This document shows positions 15,257 through 18,301 of a stretch of DNA of 18,301 bases, piece after piece; within the stretch, counting starts at the first letter, position 1; the number at the start of each line of letters is the position of its first letter. The notes under the pieces were generated by a model that saw nothing but the letters and a program-made list of their open reading frames with translations, was not told the DNA's origin and did no database searches. The stretch lies in contig JAITNC010000070.1 in the NCBI GenBank assembly GCA_031290675.1, forward strand, positions 1 to 18,301, read 5' to 3'. This stretch comes from Campylobacteraceae bacterium (GTDB lineage Bacteria > Campylobacterota > Campylobacteria > Campylobacterales > Campylobacteraceae). Both the position numbers and the translations under genes were made by a program.

Positions 15257-15544
15257 ATGAATAGTGTGTATTGTGTAAATTTAGATAAAGAGCTTTTTGG
15301 TAAAGAAGCAATTCAAGAAGCTCTTTATGAATATATTGATTCATATTTTGTCGATATGGAAGCGGTAAACAGCGGCTTCAAGATCACTTTTTCATCAAAA
15401 AACAGTAATGATGATAAAGATCTGATAGCTGGTTTTAAAAATAGAGTTATTGATCATCAAATAAGAAAAAATATAGAAAAAGAGTCAAGCTATATACAAA
15501 ATGTTATTACCGAATATGCATATTCCTCTGTAAAAAAAAACTAA
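15257..15544 (+). CDS. hxsD: His-Xaa-Ser system protein HxsD
   Basis: HxsD is the small conserved partner of the HXS radical SAM pair; its task is unknown, with substrate recognition or chaperoning a reasonable guess. The 95-residue protein shows the family's C-terminal pattern AGFKNRVIDHQIRKNIE followed by ITEYAYS, comparable to the LLNDYxLRE-type motif by which the family is described. ATG 15257 lies one base after the hxsA stop with no ribosome binding site, so ribosomes probably carry over from hxsA. The gene ends in a run of nine A and a stop, where a -1 shift would fuse it to hxsB; the 95-residue form is what is made without the shift. Confidence 0.8.
   Translation: MNSVYCVNLDKELFGKEAIQEALYEYIDSYFVDMEAVNSGFKITFSSKNSNDDKDLIAGFKNRVIDHQIRKNIEKESSYIQNVITEYAYSSVKKN
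15535..15541 (+). other. Probable -1 frameshift site (A AAA AAC) between hxsD and hxsB
   Basis: In the hxsD frame the last codons are GTA AAA AAA AAC TAA, giving the canonical slippery heptamer A AAA AAC one codon before the stop. Shifting back one base gives AAA CTA ATT, which reads into the HxsB N-terminal domain. A 10-bp perfect inverted repeat (15557-15566 and 15616-15625) lies 15 bases downstream and could act as a weak stimulator. The nine-A run (15532-15540) would also allow polymerase slippage. Confidence 0.6.
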
Positions 15545-17034
15545 TTTTTGATAATGTAACGATTAATCACTATAATTTATTTCCTTTCGTATTTAAAAAA
15601 TATGCCGCTGATGTTTTAATCGTTAATTGTGCGGGAGAACACTACTTCATTGGCAAAGATGAGTTTGAAAAGTTAATATCACATTCTCTTGATAAAAATT
15701 CCTCTGTGTTCAAAACTTTAAAATCCAAATTTTTTATTTATGACAATCAACACGAGTTGTGTTCCGCAGTAGAGTTACTTGGAAATCAAATAAGAACGAA
15801 GCAGCGATATTTACTCAATTTTACATCATTGCATATGGTGGAAATAACATCGTTGTGTAATCTAAAATGTAGCTATTGTCAGGCTTCTACGCTCTCTTTT
15901 GATGAGAATAAGTCAAATAAAAAACAAAACATATTTAAAAAAGAAGTAGTTGATAAAATTATAGAGATGATTTTTAAAACAGTATCAAGTTCTATAAAGA
16001 TTGAATTGCAGGGAGGAGAGCCTCTTGTCAATTGGGAATTTTGCAAGTATCTAATTGAAAATTCATATAAAAAAGCAGCGGAATATCCGCACAAATCTGT
16101 AGAAATAATATTGTGTACAAATTTAACTCTTATGGACAACAAAAAACTTGAATTTTTGAAAAAATATAAAGTAATCATCTCAACATCCATTGATGGGACA
16201 AAAGAGTTGCATGATACCCATAGGGTTACATATAGAGGCAAAGGTACTTATGATGTTTTTGTAGAAAAATTAAATTTAACAAGAAATATGATAGGACACA
16301 ATAACGTTGGAGCATTGCTCACCGTTACAAATACAAATCTACATAGACTAAAAGAAGTTATAGATGAATATGTAAAATTAAAATTTGACGGTATTTTTAT
16401 CAGGCCACTAAATCCGTATGGCAAAGCAAGTGCGATGAATAAAATTACTTTTGGCTATGAAGTAGATGAGTTTGTCGATGAGTACAAAAAAGCGTTAGAT
16501 TATATCATTAAACTAAATTTAGATGGGCAAATATTTGTTGATTATTACTCCAGTTTGCTGATAAGAAGAATCCTTACTCCTTTTTCTACAGGATTTGTTG
16601 ACTTGCAAAGTCCTGCCGGCGCCGGAATAAGTGGTGCAATGTATGATTTTAATGGCAATGTTTATCCAACAGACGAAGCACGAATGTTAGCAAGAATGGG
16701 CGACAATAGCTTCTGTATAGGCAATGTAACAAGCAATAGCTATGAAGAGATATTTAGATCCGAAAAGCTTATTGACATTACAAGGTCATCCATATTGCAG
16801 GCCATACCAATGTGCAATAGCTGTGTTTTTAATACATATTGCGGCGGAGACCCCATAAGAAGTTATATTGAGCATGGAGACTTGATAGGCTTTATGCCGA
16901 GTAGTAATTTTTGCAAGAAAAATATGCTGATATTCAACCATTTATTTGATCTAATCAAGGAGAACAATAGCGACATAATGAATGTTTTTTGGAGTTGGAT
17001 CAATAAAAAAAATATACGAGAGATTAAAGTATGA
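15541..17034 (+). CDS. hxsB: HXS system radical SAM maturase HxsB
   Basis: HxsB is one of two paired radical SAM enzymes thought to modify the repeats of HxsA. It carries the 4Fe-4S/SAM motif CNLKCSYC and, 45 residues on, GGEP. Further cysteines near the C-terminus (C-x2-C-x5-C in CNSCVFNTYC, then FCKKN) form a SPASM-like auxiliary cluster region. The first canonical start in frame is GTG 15706 (442 residues), but it would cut off a conserved N-terminal domain (LFPFVFKKYAADVLIVN, then GEHYFIG) encoded from about 15541. The frame is open from 15454 but has no ATG, GTG or TTG before 15706, and no ribosome binding site. The coordinates given mark the coding extent, not a start codon. Translation is best explained by a -1 shift from hxsD (fusion of about 592 residues), or by a rare ATT start at 15544. 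The stop overlaps the hxsC start. Confidence 0.85.
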   Translation, partial: LIFDNVTINHYNLFPFVFKKYAADVLIVNCAGEHYFIGKDEFEKLISHSLDKNSSVFKTLKSKFFIYDNQHELCSAVELLGNQIRTKQRYLLNFTSLHMVEITSLCNLKCSYCQASTLSFDENKSNKKQNIFKKEVVDKIIEMIFKTVSSSIKIELQGGEPLVNWEFCKYLIENSYKKAAEYPHKSVEIILCTNLTLMDNKKLEFLKKYKVIISTSIDGTKELHDTHRVTYRGKGTYDVFVEKLNLTRNMIGHNNVGALLTVTNTNLHRLKEVIDEYVKLKFDGIFIRPLNPYGKASAMNKITFGYEVDEFVDEYKKALDYIIKLNLDGQIFVDYYSSLLIRRILTPFSTGFVDLQSPAGAGISGAMYDFNGNVYPTDEARMLARMGDNSFCIGNVTSNSYEEIFRSEKLIDITRSSILQAIPMCNSCVFNTYCGGDPIRSYIEHGDLIGFMPSSNFCKKNMLIFNHLFDLIKENNSDIMNVFWSWINKKNIREIKV

Positions 17035-18170
17035 TAACAACAAAATCCAAAGTAAATAATTTTGATAAAAGCTTTATTATAGCAACGGTTTCATCATCAA
17101 GGATAAATTTTAAACGTAATGTACAAACAGCATATATCGGAGAAACAGATAAGTTTACTTTTGGGCATAGTATATTTTTATCAAATTTGCCAAATATAGT
17201 TAAAAATATGCAAAATAGGCCATTGGTATATGATATAGAAGAGAGCTTTTTTCAATACTTGCAAGATGGAGATGTGATCGCAATCTACCAAAATGGCACT
17301 ATTCATATTATTTGGGACAAAAATTTAAACAAAAATGATGCTACGCTTTTTATGACAAATCAATGTAATGCAAATTGTATTATGTGTCCACAGCCCCCTA
17401 AAAAGGATGAGCATTCGTTTTACGAAATCAACAAGAGTATGTTAAATTATATAGCAGATAAAAATATTTATTGGATTTCTATTACCGGCGGAGAACCAAC
17501 ACTCAAATCAGTTGAACTTTTATCACTTTTGAGATATTCACAAAAGTTATTTCCTAAAGCAAAAATAGACTTATTGACAAATGCAAAAAAATTAGAAGAT
17601 TTTAGTTTTGCAAAAGAGGTCGCATTGTCAAACTCCAACATAACTTTTTGTGTTTCATTTCCAAGCGACGATGAAGATGATTTCAATATGATTATGGGTA
17701 CAAGAAACTTCACACATGCAATAAGTGCGATACAAAATCTTGGATTGTTAAGGCAGATGGTCGAATTGAGAATCGTTATAATGGAGCAAAACTATAACAG
17801 GCTTCTTGAAATATCAGAATTTATTTATAGGAATTTCCCATTTGTCGTTCATATCGCCTTCATGGGTTTGGAGATCGTAGGCAACGCTCATGATAATTTT
17901 CAAAAGATAGATATTTTGCCATTAAAATACAGTCAAAATTTACTTGACGCAGTCGTGTACCTAAAACAAAGAGATATGAATATATCAATTTACAATGTCC
18001 CCTTTTGTTTATTGGACAAAAAACTATGGCCTTTTATCAAAAATTCAATTTCCAAATGGAAACAAACATACGAAGAAGAGTGTCGTTTTTGCGCAAAGAT
18101 AGACAATTGTCCGGGCATATTTTCTACAACAAAAGAATCAAATTATAAATTAGAAGCCATTAAAACATAA
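17031..18170 (+). CDS. hxsC: HXS system radical SAM protein HxsC
   Basis: HxsC is the second radical SAM enzyme of the pair. The 379-residue protein has an N-terminal domain of about 100 residues without cluster motifs. Then come CNANCIMC (C112, C116, C119) for the SAM-binding 4Fe-4S cluster and ITGGEPTL (151-158). C-terminal cysteines C326, C351, C354 and C360 (CRFCAKIDNC) could bind an auxiliary cluster. Its ATG overlaps the hxsB stop by 4 bases (ATGA), so synthesis is probably coupled and the two proteins made in similar amounts. No frameshift or missing residue is seen. As with the whole family, the reaction and product are unknown; the radical SAM class is certain, and the HxsC identity follows from length, cysteine pattern and operon. 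Confidence 0.88.
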   Translation: MITTKSKVNNFDKSFIIATVSSSRINFKRNVQTAYIGETDKFTFGHSIFLSNLPNIVKNMQNRPLVYDIEESFFQYLQDGDVIAIYQNGTIHIIWDKNLNKNDATLFMTNQCNANCIMCPQPPKKDEHSFYEINKSMLNYIADKNIYWISITGGEPTLKSVELLSLLRYSQKLFPKAKIDLLTNAKKLEDFSFAKEVALSNSNITFCVSFPSDDEDDFNMIMGTRNFTHAISAIQNLGLLRQMVELRIVIMEQNYNRLLEISEFIYRNFPFVVHIAFMGLEIVGNAHDNFQKIDILPLKYSQNLLDAVVYLKQRDMNISIYNVPFCLLDKKLWPFIKNSISKWKQTYEEECRFCAKIDNCPGIFSTTKESNYKLEAIKT

Positions 18171-18173
18171 AAA

Positions 18174-18301
18174 TCAAAGGGCCATTTTGTTTCGTTTTCG
18201 CCTTATAAACATAGCGTGAAGACATAATGAAAATATTATCACAGCCGTTCCTATCGAGAGGCTGATGTAGTTTTCTACTTTTTCCCAAAAGAGGATATTT
18301 A
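18174..18301 (-). CDS. C-terminal tail of an unrecognised membrane protein
   Basis: A minus-strand frame enters from the right edge and stops at 18174-18176, three bases after the hxsC stop. Its 41 visible residues contain one hydrophobic segment (ISLSIGTAVIIFSLCLHAMF) followed by a basic tail (IRRKRNKMAL). This suggests a single or last membrane helix with the C-terminus in the cytoplasm. The family cannot be told from this piece. The tight tail-to-tail arrangement with hxsC leaves no room for a separate terminator. Confidence 0.45.
   Translation of the reverse strand, partial: NILFWEKVENYISLSIGTAVIIFSLCLHAMFIRRKRNKMAL

Noticed and set aside
15512..15525. 14-base perfect palindrome (GAATATGCATATTC) shortly before the slippery run
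   Set aside because: It has no loop and sits within the hxsD coding sequence; in AT-rich DNA this can be chance, so I do not call it a stimulator.
15554..15559. ATG directly followed by TAA just after hxsD, as a possible hxsB start
   Set aside because: It is in a different frame from hxsB and is closed at once; at best a minimal start-stop, with no ribosome binding site.
15706..15708. GTG as the true start of hxsB
   Set aside because: It lacks a ribosome binding site and would remove an N-terminal stretch that fits the HxsB family and stays open without stops upstream.

Overview
The window looks like a chromosomal stretch from a member of the Campylobacterota (epsilonproteobacteria), probably of the Sulfurimonas/Sulfuricurvum/Sulfurospirillum/Campylobacter type. 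I infer this from the neighbourhood aroQ-pepQ-folK read leftward, facing a futalosine-pathway amidohydrolase (mqnX) read rightward with sppA beyond it. As I recall it, the Campylobacter jejuni chromosome has folK, aroQ, mqnX and sppA in the same arrangement. Genus cannot be fixed from the sequence alone.

Left part (1-5707): the end of a type I restriction-modification island. It holds the C-terminal end of a Fic-like protein, hsdR, a half-length hsdS, a tyrosine recombinase, and a second half-length hsdS on the opposite strand without a proper start. Each half-hsdS is bounded by the same two sequence blocks: a 26-bp block at the start of the target-recognition domain and a 30-bp block at its end. 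The copies are exact inverted repeats around the recombinase, which is the layout of a DNA-inversion switch that changes methylation specificity. No hsdM lies in the window; it is presumably further left.

Middle (5724-14719): housekeeping genes. A leftward operon aroQ-pepQ-folK-LOG family-mnmA has gaps or overlaps of a few bases. A short divergent promoter region with two mirror-image -10 boxes separates it from mqnX. A gene-free stretch of about 580 bases follows, with a strong hairpin, a long imperfect inverted repeat and three copies of a REP-like palindromic unit. Then come a 626-residue exported DKNYY-repeat protein overlapping an ogt-type DNA repair methyltransferase, and sppA.

Right part (14998-18170): a visibly more AT-rich operon that I recognise as a His-Xaa-Ser (HXS) system: hxsA (a very small secreted peptide with seven HXS repeats), hxsD, and two radical SAM maturases, hxsB and hxsC. 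The family is known only from bioinformatics and its product is unknown. The most striking point is at the hxsD/hxsB junction. hxsD ends with a run of nine A forming an in-frame A AAA AAC heptamer directly before its stop, the classic -1 frameshift signal. The -1 frame leads straight into the conserved N-terminal domain of HxsB, which has no ATG, GTG or TTG start of its own. The sequence therefore predicts an HxsD-HxsB fusion of about 592 residues made by frameshifting or slippage, or a homopolymer error that mimics it.

The window ends with the C-terminal tail of an unrecognised membrane protein on the minus strand, converging on hxsC.
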